Source: Allobosea sp. | GTDB lineage: Bacteria > Pseudomonadota > Alphaproteobacteria > Rhizobiales > Beijerinckiaceae | Direction of reading: 5' to 3' | Assembly: GCA_024231975.1 (NCBI GenBank) | Contig: JAAEQB010000050.1 | Span: forward strand, 248,001-312,000 | DNA: 64,000 bases | Shown: positions 50,146 through 59,711 of the stretch, one piece after another | How positions within the stretch are numbered: the first letter of the stretch is position 1 | How the letters are laid out: each line of letters begins with the position of its first letter | Translations under genes and position numbers: made by a program | Notes under the pieces: generated by a model | The model's database searches: none | Told to the model about the DNA's origin: nothing | What the model saw: only the letters and a program-made list of their open reading frames with translations

Positions 50146-50688
50146 ATGTCGGTACGTTTTAACGGCCTCGTCCTGGGGCCGCTCGCCGCACTTGTGCTCG
50201 CGGGCTGCCAGGAAACCACCACCACCGCGGCTCGGCCGCGCGTCGATGCGCCGGGGGTTCCGGTCTCGGTCCAGAGCATCTCGGGCGCGCCCGACCAGGT
50301 GACGGCGCATTTCGCCGGCCTGCTCGGCGAGGCCGCGGCCGAGCGCAAGATGGAGATCGTCTCCGGCGACAAGCCGGCCCGATTCCGGGTGCGCGGCTAT
50401 CTCACGGCACAGCCGACCGAGGACGGCCAGACCGCCCTCGCCTTCGTCTGGGACGTCTATGACGAAAGCAAGAAGCGCGCCCAGCGCGTCCAGGGCGAGA
50501 GCCTGGGCAAGCGCGGAGGCGGCGCCGATCCCTGGGCCGGCATCGACCAGACCATCGTCGCCAAGGCCGCATCCGAATCGGCCGACGCGATCGCGAGCTT
50601 CCTGACGACGGCGCCGGTGCCCGAGACCAAGCCCGACACCAAGAGCAAGACCCGCACCGCCCAGGCGGATACGGAGAAGAAGCGCTAG
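50146..50688 (+). CDS. Uncharacterised lipoprotein
   Basis: A 180-residue protein with a lipoprotein signal (LAALVLAGC, lipidated Cys near residue 21). The mature domain contains a GAPDQVTAHFAGLLGEAAAE helix and beta strands ARFRVRGYLTAQPTEDG and ALAFVWDVYDESKKRAQRV. It ends in a lysine/threonine-rich tail. Related lipoproteins are frequent in Rhizobiales, without a known job. GGGAGG precedes the ATG. Confidence 0.75.
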   Translation: MSVRFNGLVLGPLAALVLAGCQETTTTAARPRVDAPGVPVSVQSISGAPDQVTAHFAGLLGEAAAERKMEIVSGDKPARFRVRGYLTAQPTEDGQTALAFVWDVYDESKKRAQRVQGESLGKRGGGADPWAGIDQTIVAKAASESADAIASFLTTAPVPETKPDTKSKTRTAQADTEKKR

Positions 50689-50703
50689 CGGCCTTCTCCT
50701 CGG

Positions 50704-50720
50704 CCCGAAGCGCCTTCGGG
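50704..50720 (+). terminator. Hairpin after the lipoprotein gene
   Basis: CCCGAAG and CTTCGGG form a perfect 7-bp stem with a 3-base loop, 16 bases after the stop. It lacks a U-run, so it is a weak candidate. Confidence 0.4.
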
Positions 50721-50900
50721 TCGAGTGGCGCAGCGATATCCCGCACAGCGTGCACCGCACCCCGTTGCAGTGCAGCATTTGCATGGGGATGCTGCGCCTC
50801 TTTTGTCGACTCGGCGTCATCACGCTGTTATGAGCCCTTCGAAACTGAGCCACCCCCGCTCGGACGGCTCGCCTTATTCTGCGTTTCGGGTGCACCCGGC

Positions 50901-51845
<945 letters not shown>

Positions 51846-51858
51846 CGGGAGGCACGCG

Positions 51859-52599
51859 ATGGCGGCCCTTTCGGCCGGTGCTGACCGGGCCCTCGTTCTT
51901 TTCTCCGGCGGCCAGGATTCCACCGTCGCCCTGGCCTGGGCGCTGGAGCGCTTCACCGCCGTCGAGACCGTTGGCTTCGACTATGGCCAGCGTCATCGCA
52001 TCGAGCTCGAATGCCGCGAGACGATCCGGAGCAAGTTTCCGGGACTGTCGCCAACCTACGCCGACCGGCTCGGACCGGACCATCTGCTCGACCTGAAGAC
52101 ACTGGGTGCGATCTCCGACACCGCGCTGACCAGCGAGAGCGAGATCGCCTTCACTGATGCCGGCCTGCCGACCACCTTCGTTCCCGGCCGCAACCTGATC
52201 TTCCTGACCTTCGCCGCAGCGCTGGCCTATCGCCGCGATTGCAAGCACATCGTGCTCGGGGTCTGCGAGACCGACTATTCCGGCTATCCCGACTGCCGCG
52301 ACGACACGATCAAGGCAATGCAGGTCGCGCTCGGCCTCGGGCTCGACCGGAGGCTCGTGCTGCACACCCCGCTGATGTGGCGCAACAAGGCCCAGACCTT
52401 CGCCCTGGCGAGGGAACTCGGCGGCGCCGCCCTGCTCGACATGGTGGTCGAGGAGACGCATAGCTGCTATCTCGGCGACCGCAGCAGGCGGCACCATTGG
52501 GGCTATGGCTGCGGCCATTGCCCGGCATGCGACTTGCGAGCAAGGGGCTTTGCGGCTTATGAGGCCGCGCCGGACGACAGCGGACCCAGAGGCTGTTAG
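51859..52599 (+). CDS. queC: 7-cyano-7-deazaguanine synthase
   Basis: A 246-residue enzyme that turns 7-carboxy-7-deazaguanine into preQ0, the precursor of queuosine in tRNA. The PP-loop LFSGGQDSTVAL is at residues 14-25. The zinc site is CYLGD followed by the C-terminal CGHCPAC. FVPGRNLIFLTFAAALA and CETDYSGYPDCRDDTI are also typical. The downstream gene encodes a likely queuosine-precursor transporter, so the pair combines synthesis and uptake. Confidence 0.96.
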   Translation: MAALSAGADRALVLFSGGQDSTVALAWALERFTAVETVGFDYGQRHRIELECRETIRSKFPGLSPTYADRLGPDHLLDLKTLGAISDTALTSESEIAFTDAGLPTTFVPGRNLIFLTFAAALAYRRDCKHIVLGVCETDYSGYPDCRDDTIKAMQVALGLGLDRRLVLHTPLMWRNKAQTFALARELGGAALLDMVVEETHSCYLGDRSRRHHWGYGCGHCPACDLRARGFAAYEAAPDDSGPRGC

Positions 52600-52604
52600 T
52601 AACC

Positions 52605-53168
52605 ATGACGATTGATCGGCAGCGCCAGATCGAGGGCTACGTCGCCCTCGCCCTCTTCACCCTGACCATCCCGCTCGCCAATTGGATGATCGGGAATGTC
52701 GGCACGGTCTGCGTGCCCGATGGCCCCTGCCTCGTGCCCGTCGCGCCCGGCATCAAGGCGCCGAGCGGCGTGCTGATGGTCGGGCTCGCGCTCGTGCTGC
52801 GCGACATCGTCCAGCGGCGCCTCGGCCCGTTCGCCGGCCTCGGCGCGATCGCGATCGGCACGCTGATCTCCGGCATGCTGGCGCCGCCGGCCATCGTGCT
52901 GGCCTCGACCACGGCGTTCCTGCTCTCGGAGCTCGCCGATTTTGCGGTCTATACGCCGCTGCAGCGCCGCCATTTCGTCGCAGCGATCGCGGCTTCCAGC
53001 GTGCTCGGCCTCGTCGTCGATAGCCTGGTCTTCCTCTGGCTCGCCTTCGGCAGCCTCGACTTCCTCTCCGGGCAGATCATCGGCAAAGCCTGGATGGTGC
53101 TGCTGGCGCTGCCGCTGATGCACCTGCTGCGCCGGCGCGACGAGCGGATCGGGCTCTCTCCCGCCTGA
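52605..53168 (+). CDS. Queuosine-precursor transporter (YhhQ/VUT family)
   Basis: A 187-residue membrane protein with about five or six helices. The VUT family pattern is visible in PSGVLMVGLALVLRDIVQRR, FLLSELADFAVYTPLQRRHF, and a late AASSVLGLVVDSLVFLWLAF. E. coli YhhQ takes up preQ0/preQ1. It is five bases after queC. A weak hairpin with a T-run (about 53171-53195) follows. Confidence 0.85.
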   Translation: MTIDRQRQIEGYVALALFTLTIPLANWMIGNVGTVCVPDGPCLVPVAPGIKAPSGVLMVGLALVLRDIVQRRLGPFAGLGAIAIGTLISGMLAPPAIVLASTTAFLLSELADFAVYTPLQRRHFVAAIAASSVLGLVVDSLVFLWLAFGSLDFLSGQIIGKAWMVLLALPLMHLLRRRDERIGLSPA

Positions 53169-53314
53169 GCCGACCGCTCGCATTCGGTTTTTTAAGCAAT
53201 TGCGGCCATCATACTCGCCTGAAGATCAGAAAGCCGACAATTCGACTTAAGCGGGAAACGGCGATTTCATGCCCCAGCGGCATCATCGCGCCTCCCGTTT
53301 CACCGAGAGCCCCA

Positions 53315-55171
53315 ATGCGCCTTCACGATTCCGTCGAGCGTCTGCAATCCCTGCAAAACGCCATCCTGGAATCGATCGCGCGCGGCGAGGAACTGGCGAC
53401 GGTCATCACGGCCCTCTGCGAGCGGGTCGAGGCGCTCGCCCCAGGGGTCGTCTGCTCGGTCGTGGCGGTGGACGACGATTTCAGCCTCCGCCCCCTCGCC
53501 GCTCCGAGCCTGCCGCCTGCCTATGGCGAAGCCCTGGCAGGCACGCCGATAGGCCCGCGGCTCGGCTCCTGCGGCACGGCGATCTATCGGAAATCCCCGG
53601 TCGAGGTGACCGACATCGCCACCGACCCGCTCTGGGACGGCTATCGCGAGCTCGTGCTGCCGCTCGGCCTGCGTGCCTGCTGGTCGAGTCCGATCGCGGC
53701 GCGCGACGGCCGCGTCGTCGGCAGCTTCGCCTTCTATTATCGCGAGCCGCGCGGCCCGACGCCGTTCGAGCGCCGGATCGTCGAGACCTGCGTGCATCTC
53801 TGTGCCATCGCGATCGAGCACGAGGAAGTGAACGCCCGTAATCACCGCCTCGCCTATTTCGACACGCTGACCGGGCTGCCGAACCGGGCCCGCTTCAACG
53901 AGGCGATCGGCCAGGCGACTCGGCGGCCCTCGTCCCGTTTCGGCCTCATTCTGATCGACATAGACCATCTCAAAGCGGTCAACGACACGATGGGCCACGC
54001 CGTCGGCGACCAGCTGATCGAAGCGGTCGGGGCGCGGCTCGCCGCGGCGGCGCCGAAAGGAACCGCCTTCAGGATCGGCGGCGACGAGTTCGCCGTGCTG
54101 GTGCCCGGTTGCGACAAGGCCGGACAGTTGCGCGGCGTCGCCAGCGCGATCCTCGCAGCGATGCAGACGCCGATCGACTGCGAGGGGACGAGCATCGTCC
54201 CCAGCGTCACCATCGGTGGGGCCATCGCCGGCGAAGACGGCGCCGACAGCGTCACCTTGCGCCAGAACGCCGATTTCGCGCTCTACCATGCCAAGGAGAC
54301 GCGGCGCGGCGGCTATGTCCGCTTCAAGGGCGGCTTGCGGACCTCGATGACCCGCCGGATCCAGACGATCCGCGCCGTCGACGACGCTTTGAGCGGCGGC
54401 CAGCTGATCCCCTACTACCAGCCGATCATCCGGCTCGAGAGCGGCGAGATCCGGGGCATGGAGGCGCTGGCACGCTTGCGTCTCGACGACGGGCGCGTGG
54501 TGGCCGCCGGCGAATTCCAGGACGCCCTGCTCGACCCCAAGCTCGCCTATCGCATCTCAAACCAGATGCTGGCGGCGATCGCGGCCGACATGGCGCAGTG
54601 GCGGCGCGAGGGCCTGCCGATCCCCTATGTCGGGCTCAACGTCACCTCGGCGGACTTCCAGAAGGGTGACCTCGTTCAGCGCATCGTCAGGGCCTTCGAG
54701 CGGGCGCAGGTGCCGCTCGATCATCTCGTCGTCGAGATCACCGAGCAGGTGATCATGGGTGGGCGTCGCGACGGGGTCGCGCGCACCATCGCAGGCCTGC
54801 GCGAGCGCGGCATCCTGGTCGCGCTCGACGATTTCGGCACCGGCTTCGCCTCGCTCACCCATCTGCTCGACTTCCCGGTCGACACGATCAAGATCGACAA
54901 GTCCTTCGTCGCCGGCATCGAGGGCGGAACCCGGAACGGCGCGATCGTCGAGGCACTGATCGCCATCGCCAGCCGGCTCGGCATGCGGATCGTGGCCGAG
55001 GGCATCGAGAACGACGGCCAGGCACGGCGCCTGGCCGGGATGGGCTGCCGCCTCGGCCAAGGCTATCATTATTCGCGGCCGATGCCGGCAGAGGCGGTGC
55101 CCGCCTTCGTCGGTAGTTTCAGCCGCGTGACCTCGGGATCATTGTCGCGACCGGCCGCCACCGCCGCCTGA
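53315..55171 (+). CDS. GAF-GGDEF-EAL protein (c-di-GMP turnover)
   Basis: A 618-residue cytoplasmic protein. Residues 20-170 form a GAF domain, 180-340 a diguanylate cyclase domain with intact GGDEF (FRIGGDEFAVLV), and 360-605 an EAL phosphodiesterase domain. EAL-type active-site motifs look intact: MEALARL, NVTSADF, VEITEQ, DDFGTG, IDKSFV, AEGIEN, GYHYSRP. The RxxD inhibitory site usually upstream of GGDEF is absent. It could make or degrade c-di-GMP according to the GAF ligand. A gap of 146 bases upstream is its promoter region. Confidence 0.94.
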   Translation: MRLHDSVERLQSLQNAILESIARGEELATVITALCERVEALAPGVVCSVVAVDDDFSLRPLAAPSLPPAYGEALAGTPIGPRLGSCGTAIYRKSPVEVTDIATDPLWDGYRELVLPLGLRACWSSPIAARDGRVVGSFAFYYREPRGPTPFERRIVETCVHLCAIAIEHEEVNARNHRLAYFDTLTGLPNRARFNEAIGQATRRPSSRFGLILIDIDHLKAVNDTMGHAVGDQLIEAVGARLAAAAPKGTAFRIGGDEFAVLVPGCDKAGQLRGVASAILAAMQTPIDCEGTSIVPSVTIGGAIAGEDGADSVTLRQNADFALYHAKETRRGGYVRFKGGLRTSMTRRIQTIRAVDDALSGGQLIPYYQPIIRLESGEIRGMEALARLRLDDGRVVAAGEFQDALLDPKLAYRISNQMLAAIAADMAQWRREGLPIPYVGLNVTSADFQKGDLVQRIVRAFERAQVPLDHLVVEITEQVIMGGRRDGVARTIAGLRERGILVALDDFGTGFASLTHLLDFPVDTIKIDKSFVAGIEGGTRNGAIVEALIAIASRLGMRIVAEGIENDGQARRLAGMGCRLGQGYHYSRPMPAEAVPAFVGSFSRVTSGSLSRPAATAA

Positions 55172-55263
55172 AATCAGGCTCTGGACTTGAGATTGTCCCC
55201 GGTTTCGCCTATGAGCCTGCCTGCGTCCCACTGACACCCTTGGAGGCAGGGGCGCAAACCGTA

Positions 55264-55290
55264 ATGGCCGCCGCAGGCGGCCATGTCTTT
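55264..55290 (+). terminator. Terminator-like hairpin just upstream of rplY
   Basis: ATGGCCGCC (55264-55272) and GGCGGCCAT (55276-55284) form a perfect 9-bp stem, followed by GTCTTTTAAAAG. It ends 23-28 bases before the rplY start and could end the preceding transcript or act as an attenuator in the rplY leader. Confidence 0.5.
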
Positions 55291-55312
55291 TAAAAGCTTA
55301 AGGACCATACAC

Positions 55313-55927
55313 ATGACCGCCGTGAAGCAGATCCAGGCTTCGGCGCGCGCCCAGGTCGGCAAGGGGGCCGCCCGGGCAGTTCGTCGTCAGGGCCTCACTC
55401 CCGCCGTGATCTACGGTGCGGGCGAAGCGCCTGAGGCCATCGCGCTCGATGCCAACAAGACCCGCCAGATGATCTATGCTGGTCACTTCCTGACCACGCT
55501 GTTCGAGATCGACGTCGACGGCAAGAAGACGCGCGCCATTCCGCGCGACTACCAGCTCGACCCGGTCAAGGACTTCCCGATCCACGTCGACTTCCTGCGC
55601 GTCGCCGCCGGCCAGACCATCAAGGTCGAGGTTCCGCTGCACGTCGTCGGCCAGGAGCAGTCGCCGGGCCTGAAGAGCGGCGGCGCCCTGCAGATCGTTG
55701 AGCACTCGCTCGAGATCGAAGTCGCTCCCGAGAGCATCCCCGAGTTCATCGAGGTTTCGGTCGCCGGCCTCGCCGTCGGTGACACGCTGCACGTCGACGC
55801 GCTGAAGCTGCCGGCCGGCGTCAGCCTGACCTCGACCAAGGATCTGACCCTGGTCACGATCATTCCGCCGACCGTCGAGGCGGAAGCCCCGGCCGCCGAG
55901 GTCGAAGGCGAAGCCGCCAAGGCCTGA
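55313..55927 (+). CDS. rplY: 50S ribosomal protein L25 (CTC type)
   Basis: A 204-residue L25 with an N-terminal 5S rRNA-binding domain (QIQASARAQVGKGAARAVRR, GLTPAVIYG, DFPIHVDFLRV) and the C-terminal beta domain of the long CTC form (VPLHVVGQEQSPGLKSGGAL and PESIPEFIEVSVAGLAVGD). The tail is acidic and alanine-rich. AAGGA lies eight bases before the ATG at 55313. It is followed by a clear terminator and then pth, a common order. Confidence 0.95.
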   Translation: MTAVKQIQASARAQVGKGAARAVRRQGLTPAVIYGAGEAPEAIALDANKTRQMIYAGHFLTTLFEIDVDGKKTRAIPRDYQLDPVKDFPIHVDFLRVAAGQTIKVEVPLHVVGQEQSPGLKSGGALQIVEHSLEIEVAPESIPEFIEVSVAGLAVGDTLHVDALKLPAGVSLTSTKDLTLVTIIPPTVEAEAPAAEVEGEAAKA

Positions 55928-55961
55928 GCCGTCCGTTCCCGACGGAACGAAGCGCTTGCAG

Positions 55962-55987
55962 ACGGCCGGGCATGCCCGGCCGTTTTG
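55962..55987 (+). terminator. Rho-independent terminator after rplY
   Basis: ACGGCCGGGCAT is followed directly by its exact complement, a 22-bp palindrome that folds into a GC-rich hairpin, then TTTTG. It is 35 bases after the rplY stop. Confidence 0.8.
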
Positions 55988-56014
55988 CTATGACAACCGG
56001 TGCGGAACCGAACG

Positions 56015-56626
56015 ATGCTGATCTTCGCAGGCCTCGGTAATCCCGGCCAACGCTATGCCCGCAACCGCCACAATATCGGCTTCATGGCGGTCGCGGCGAT
56101 CGCCCGCGCCTGCAACGCCTCACCCTGGCGCAGCCGTTTCCAGGCTTACGCCTGCGAGGCGACGATCGGCGGTGAAAAGGCGCTGCTGCTACTGCCGCAG
56201 ACCTATATGAACGAGTCCGGTCGCGCGATCGGCGAAGCGGCGCGCTTCTTCAAGGTCGCCCCGGCCGACGTCATCGTCTTCCATGACGAGCTCGATCTGC
56301 CTCCCGCAAAGCTGCGGGTGAAGCTCGGCGGCGGCAATGCCGGCCATAACGGCCTGCGCTCGACCACCGCTGCGATCGGCAACGATTATCGCCGGGTTCG
56401 CATGGGCATCGGCCACCCCGGCGACAAGGCACTGGTCCACGCCTATGTGCTCAATGATTTCGGCAAGGCCGAGGAGCCTTGGGTCGAGGATCTCTGCACC
56501 GCCTGCGCCGACAATGCAGCTCTGCTCGCCGGCCATGACGATGCCGGCTTCCAGAACAAGGTCCACCTGTTCATGGACGCACGGGGCCACGGCGCGGTGA
56601 AGCGCCTCGGCGAGAAGGCCGAATAG
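56015..56626 (+). CDS. pth: Peptidyl-tRNA hydrolase
   Basis: A 203-residue enzyme that frees tRNA from peptidyl-tRNA dropped off ribosomes. Catalytic and binding residues are conserved: GLGNPGQRYARNRHNIGF with the catalytic His, PQTYMNESG, VFHDELDLPPAKLRVKLGG with the Asp, and GGNAGHNGLRS. The ATG at 56015 gives the normal MLIFAGLGNPG start. It is 28 bases past the rplY terminator. Confidence 0.96.
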   Translation: MLIFAGLGNPGQRYARNRHNIGFMAVAAIARACNASPWRSRFQAYACEATIGGEKALLLLPQTYMNESGRAIGEAARFFKVAPADVIVFHDELDLPPAKLRVKLGGGNAGHNGLRSTTAAIGNDYRRVRMGIGHPGDKALVHAYVLNDFGKAEEPWVEDLCTACADNAALLAGHDDAGFQNKVHLFMDARGHGAVKRLGEKAE

Positions 56627-56634
56627 GGCTCTCC

Positions 56635-57234
56635 CTAGAGCGGCAACTGGGCGCCCGCCCTGGCGATCGTCACCCGGCTGCTCGACAGGCTGCCATCGGC
56701 CTGCCGGCTCGCGGTCAGCGCCACCTGCGCGCCCGCGACGAGATCGGCGGCCTGTGCCGGCTCGGCCATGATGATGTTGGCCTCGGGCGTGATCGCGATC
56801 GTCTGCTCGCCGCCCGGATAGGTCAGCGTGACGCTGCTGCCATCGACGCGCGAGACCGTCTCGGCCACCGTCGCATTGGTCATCGTCGCCTCCGGCAGGA
56901 CGGCCCAGGGCCGGTGCCCCTCGCCCGTGCCGCGCATCGCTTCGGGGAAGATGAAGACCTGCACGGCTGACAGCCCGCCCCCGGGCAACATGCGGGCGCC
57001 GACGCCGATGAAGCTGCCCTTCTTGATGTCCGCCACGGCGGCCTTGACCACGGCGCCGACCGAATAGTTCGGCGCAAGCGCGACCGTCGTCATGCCCTCC
57101 TGCGTCTTGACCGTCAGCGACTGGCCATCGAGGCGCTCGACCGTGCCGCGTATGCGGGTCTGCGGCGTCTGCGCCTGTGCGCCGGTGGCGAGGGCCGCGA
57201 CGAGGCCGATCAAGGCAAGCGAGGCAAGGCGCAT
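56635..57234 (-). CDS. Uncharacterised exported protein (DUF5666-like)
   Basis: A 199-residue secreted protein with a signal peptide (MRLASLALIGLVAALATG, cleavage after AQA). Two similar beta-rich halves follow: RIRGTVERLDGQSLTVKTQE, then VSRVDGSSVTLTYPGGEQTI, like the short OB-like repeats of DUF5666 proteins. A conserved-looking FIFPEAMRGTGEGHRPW segment joins them. Function is unknown. It converges on pth. Confidence 0.7.
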   Translation of the reverse strand: MRLASLALIGLVAALATGAQAQTPQTRIRGTVERLDGQSLTVKTQEGMTTVALAPNYSVGAVVKAAVADIKKGSFIGVGARMLPGGGLSAVQVFIFPEAMRGTGEGHRPWAVLPEATMTNATVAETVSRVDGSSVTLTYPGGEQTIAITPEANIIMAEPAQAADLVAGAQVALTASRQADGSLSSSRVTIARAGAQLPL

Positions 57235-57436
57235 GGAGCAGCTCCCGGGAACCGGTCTTTTCGATCGCGCCCCACTCGTGCGCGCTCGGCAGAGGCGCCG
57301 CCATGCACGTTCACGTGATCCGTGCCGCCACCCGCCATCTTGTCTTTTGCGGCTCTGCCCCCAATAAGGCCCGGGAGAACCGAGACATCTTTCCGCGGAG
57401 GCCGCAGCCGCCCCGCGTTGCACTGGACGGGCGAGC

Positions 57437-58534
57437 ATGGGCTTCAAATGTGGTATCGTCGGCCTGCCAAATGTCGGCAAGTCGACCCTCTTCAACGCGC
57501 TGACGCAGACCGCGGCGGCGCAGGCGGCGAATTATCCGTTCTGCACGATCGAGCCGAATGTCGGCGACGTCGCAGTGCCGGACGAGCGGCTTGAGCAGCT
57601 TGCCGCGATCGCCGGCTCGAAGGAGATCATCCCGACCCGGCTGACATTCGTCGACATCGCCGGGCTTGTGCGCGGTGCCTCCAAGGGCGAGGGCCTCGGC
57701 AACCAGTTCCTCGCCAATATCCGCGAATGCGACGCCATCGCCCATGTCGTGCGCTGCTTCGAGGACAGCGACATCACCCATGTCGAGGGCAAGATCGCTC
57801 CGATCGCCGACATCGAGACGATCGAGACCGAGCTGATGCTCGCTGATCTCGAAAGCCTCGAGAAGCGTGTCCTGCCGCTGGAGAAGAAGGCCAAGTCCGG
57901 CGACAAGGAGGCCAAGGAAGCCGCCGACCTGATGAACCGCTGCCTCGTGCTGCTGCGCGAGGGCAAGCCGGCCCGCCTCGTCCAGGTCGCGCCCGAGGAA
58001 CGCCGCGCCTTCGAGATGCTCGGCCTGCTCTCCTCCAAGCCCGTGCTCTATGTCTGCAATGTCGAGGAAGCCAGCGCCGACAAGGGCAACGGCTTCTCAG
58101 AGCAGGTCAAGGCCCGCGCCGCCGAGGAGGGTGCTGTCGCCGTCGTCGTCTCCGCCAAGATCGAAAGCGAGATCGCGGTTCTGCCGGCCGGCGACCAGAA
58201 GGACTATCTCGAAGCCGTCGGCCTCGACGAGCCCGGCCTCAATCGCGTGATCCGCGCTGGCTACGCCCTGCTCAACCTCGTCACCTATTTCACCGTCGGC
58301 CCGAAGGAGGCCCGCGCCTGGACGATCGAGAAGGGCACCAAGGGGCCGCAGGCCGCCGGCGTGATCCATACCGATTTCGAGAAGGGCTATATCCGCGCCG
58401 AGACCATCGCCTATGACGACTACATCGCCAACAAAGGCGAGAGCGGTGCGCGCGAGGCCGGCAAGTTCCGGCTCGAGGGCAAGGAATACGTCGTCGCCGA
58501 CGGCGACGTGCTGCATTTCCGCTTCGCCAACTGA
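57437..58534 (+). CDS. ychF: Redox-regulated ATPase YchF (Obg-like)
   Basis: A 365-residue Obg-family protein that prefers ATP to GTP. The P-loop GLPNVGKSTLFNALT is at residues 9-23, DIAGLVRGASKGEGLGNQFL is G3 with switch II, and VCNVEEA replaces the NKxD guanine motif, as usual in YchF. A coiled-coil insert (residues 125-200) and the C-terminal TGS domain (from FTVGPKEARAWTI) are present. It may act at the ribosome and in oxidative stress. Confidence 0.97.
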   Translation: MGFKCGIVGLPNVGKSTLFNALTQTAAAQAANYPFCTIEPNVGDVAVPDERLEQLAAIAGSKEIIPTRLTFVDIAGLVRGASKGEGLGNQFLANIRECDAIAHVVRCFEDSDITHVEGKIAPIADIETIETELMLADLESLEKRVLPLEKKAKSGDKEAKEAADLMNRCLVLLREGKPARLVQVAPEERRAFEMLGLLSSKPVLYVCNVEEASADKGNGFSEQVKARAAEEGAVAVVVSAKIESEIAVLPAGDQKDYLEAVGLDEPGLNRVIRAGYALLNLVTYFTVGPKEARAWTIEKGTKGPQAAGVIHTDFEKGYIRAETIAYDDYIANKGESGAREAGKFRLEGKEYVVADGDVLHFRFAN

Positions 58535-58543
58535 GCCTCTGAC

Positions 58544-58566
58544 GCCGGAGCGAAAGCCGCTCCGGC
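58544..58566 (+). terminator. Hairpin after ychF
   Basis: GCCGGAGCG (58544-58552) pairs perfectly with CGCTCCGGC (58558-58566) around a 5-base loop, ten bases past the stop. No U-run follows, so it is a moderate candidate. Confidence 0.5.
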
Positions 58567-58664
58567 GCCATGCCTGGTGAGCATTCGGAGTTTGCGTGTT
58601 TTCAGCTCGCTCACGAGTGTGCACGCAAGCAGAATGCGGGCCTGATCAGTGAGATGGACTAGCG

Positions 58665-59678
58665 ATGCTCTATTTCGAGGACTTCGTCCCGGGTTCCGTC
58701 CATGAGTACGGCTCGCTTCCCGTCTCGCAGAACGACATCCTCGCCTTCGCCCGTCGTTTCGACGCGCAGGACTTCCACATCGATCCCGAGAAGGCCAAGG
58801 CGAGCTTCGTCGGCTCGCTGATCGGCTCAGGCTGGCATAGCTGCGCCCTGCTGATGCGGCTGGCTGCCGAAGCTTTCTTCCTCGACACGACCTCGATGGG
58901 CTCGCCCGGCGTCGAGGAGGTCAAATGGCTGCGGCCGGTCAAGCCCGGTGACACGCTGCGCCTACGCTGGACCATCGCCGAGACCAAGGAATCGCGTTCT
59001 CGGCCGCAGATGGGGCTGGTGAAGTTCCACTTCGAACTCCTCAACCAGCGCGGCGAACCGGTTGTCGAGCAGGTCAACTGGGTGATGTTCGGCCGCCGCG
59101 GCTCCGGCTTCGAGGCGGTGCGCGGCGACTGGCTGAAGCACTCAGCCAGCTACGAGCCGCCCTCAGCGACCGTCTCGGCGGAGCCGCCCAGCAAGCAGAC
59201 CGCCCCTCCCGGCTATTTCGACGAGCTCGTGATCGGCGAGAGTTACGAGCTCGGCAGCCTCGTCTTCACGCCGCAGGAGATCGTCGCCTTCGCCCGCTCC
59301 TTCGATCCGCAGCCCTTCCACATGGACGAGGAGGCGGCGAAGAACAGCTCATTCGGCAGCCTCTGCGCCTCCGGCTGGCATACGGCGGCGGGCTGGATGG
59401 CGACGATGGTCAGCCACCGGCGCCGGCAGGAGGCCGCGGTCGCGCCTGCCGCTGCGCCGCGTCTTGGCCCCTCGCCCGGCTTCAAGAACCTGCGCTGGCT
59501 GAAGCCGGTCTATGCCGGCGACCGCATCACCTATCACTCGGCTGTCGCCGACAAGCGCCCGAGCCTGTCGCGTCCGGACTGGGGCCTGTTCTTCCACCAC
59601 AACACCGGCGTCAATCAGAAGGGCGAGACGGTGCTGAGCTTCGAGGGCTGCGTCTTCCTCGAACGCAAGCCGGCCTGA
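58665..59678 (+). CDS. Double-hotdog MaoC family dehydratase
   Basis: A 337-residue protein made of two MaoC (hotdog) domains in tandem. Domain 1 (residues 1-155) has FARRFDAQDFHIDPEKAKAS and GSGWHSCALLMRLA; domain 2 (about 180-335) repeats it as FARSFDPQPFHMDEEAAKNS and ASGWHTAAGWMATM. The D-x-x-x-x-H hydratase residues appear in both (DAQDFH, DPQPFH). Such enzymes hydrate enoyl-CoA; the substrate is unknown. In many relatives the domains are separate genes, so this looks like a fusion. Confidence 0.88.
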   Translation: MLYFEDFVPGSVHEYGSLPVSQNDILAFARRFDAQDFHIDPEKAKASFVGSLIGSGWHSCALLMRLAAEAFFLDTTSMGSPGVEEVKWLRPVKPGDTLRLRWTIAETKESRSRPQMGLVKFHFELLNQRGEPVVEQVNWVMFGRRGSGFEAVRGDWLKHSASYEPPSATVSAEPPSKQTAPPGYFDELVIGESYELGSLVFTPQEIVAFARSFDPQPFHMDEEAAKNSSFGSLCASGWHTAAGWMATMVSHRRRQEAAVAPAAAPRLGPSPGFKNLRWLKPVYAGDRITYHSAVADKRPSLSRPDWGLFFHHNTGVNQKGETVLSFEGCVFLERKPA

Positions 59679-59711
59679 GGCCGAATTCATCAGCCGGAGG
59701 CGAGAGGCAGC

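Noticed and set aside
49483..50895. 470-codon minus-strand frame
   Set aside because: It covers a lipoprotein gene on the other strand and an intergenic region, and its product has no domain-like pattern.
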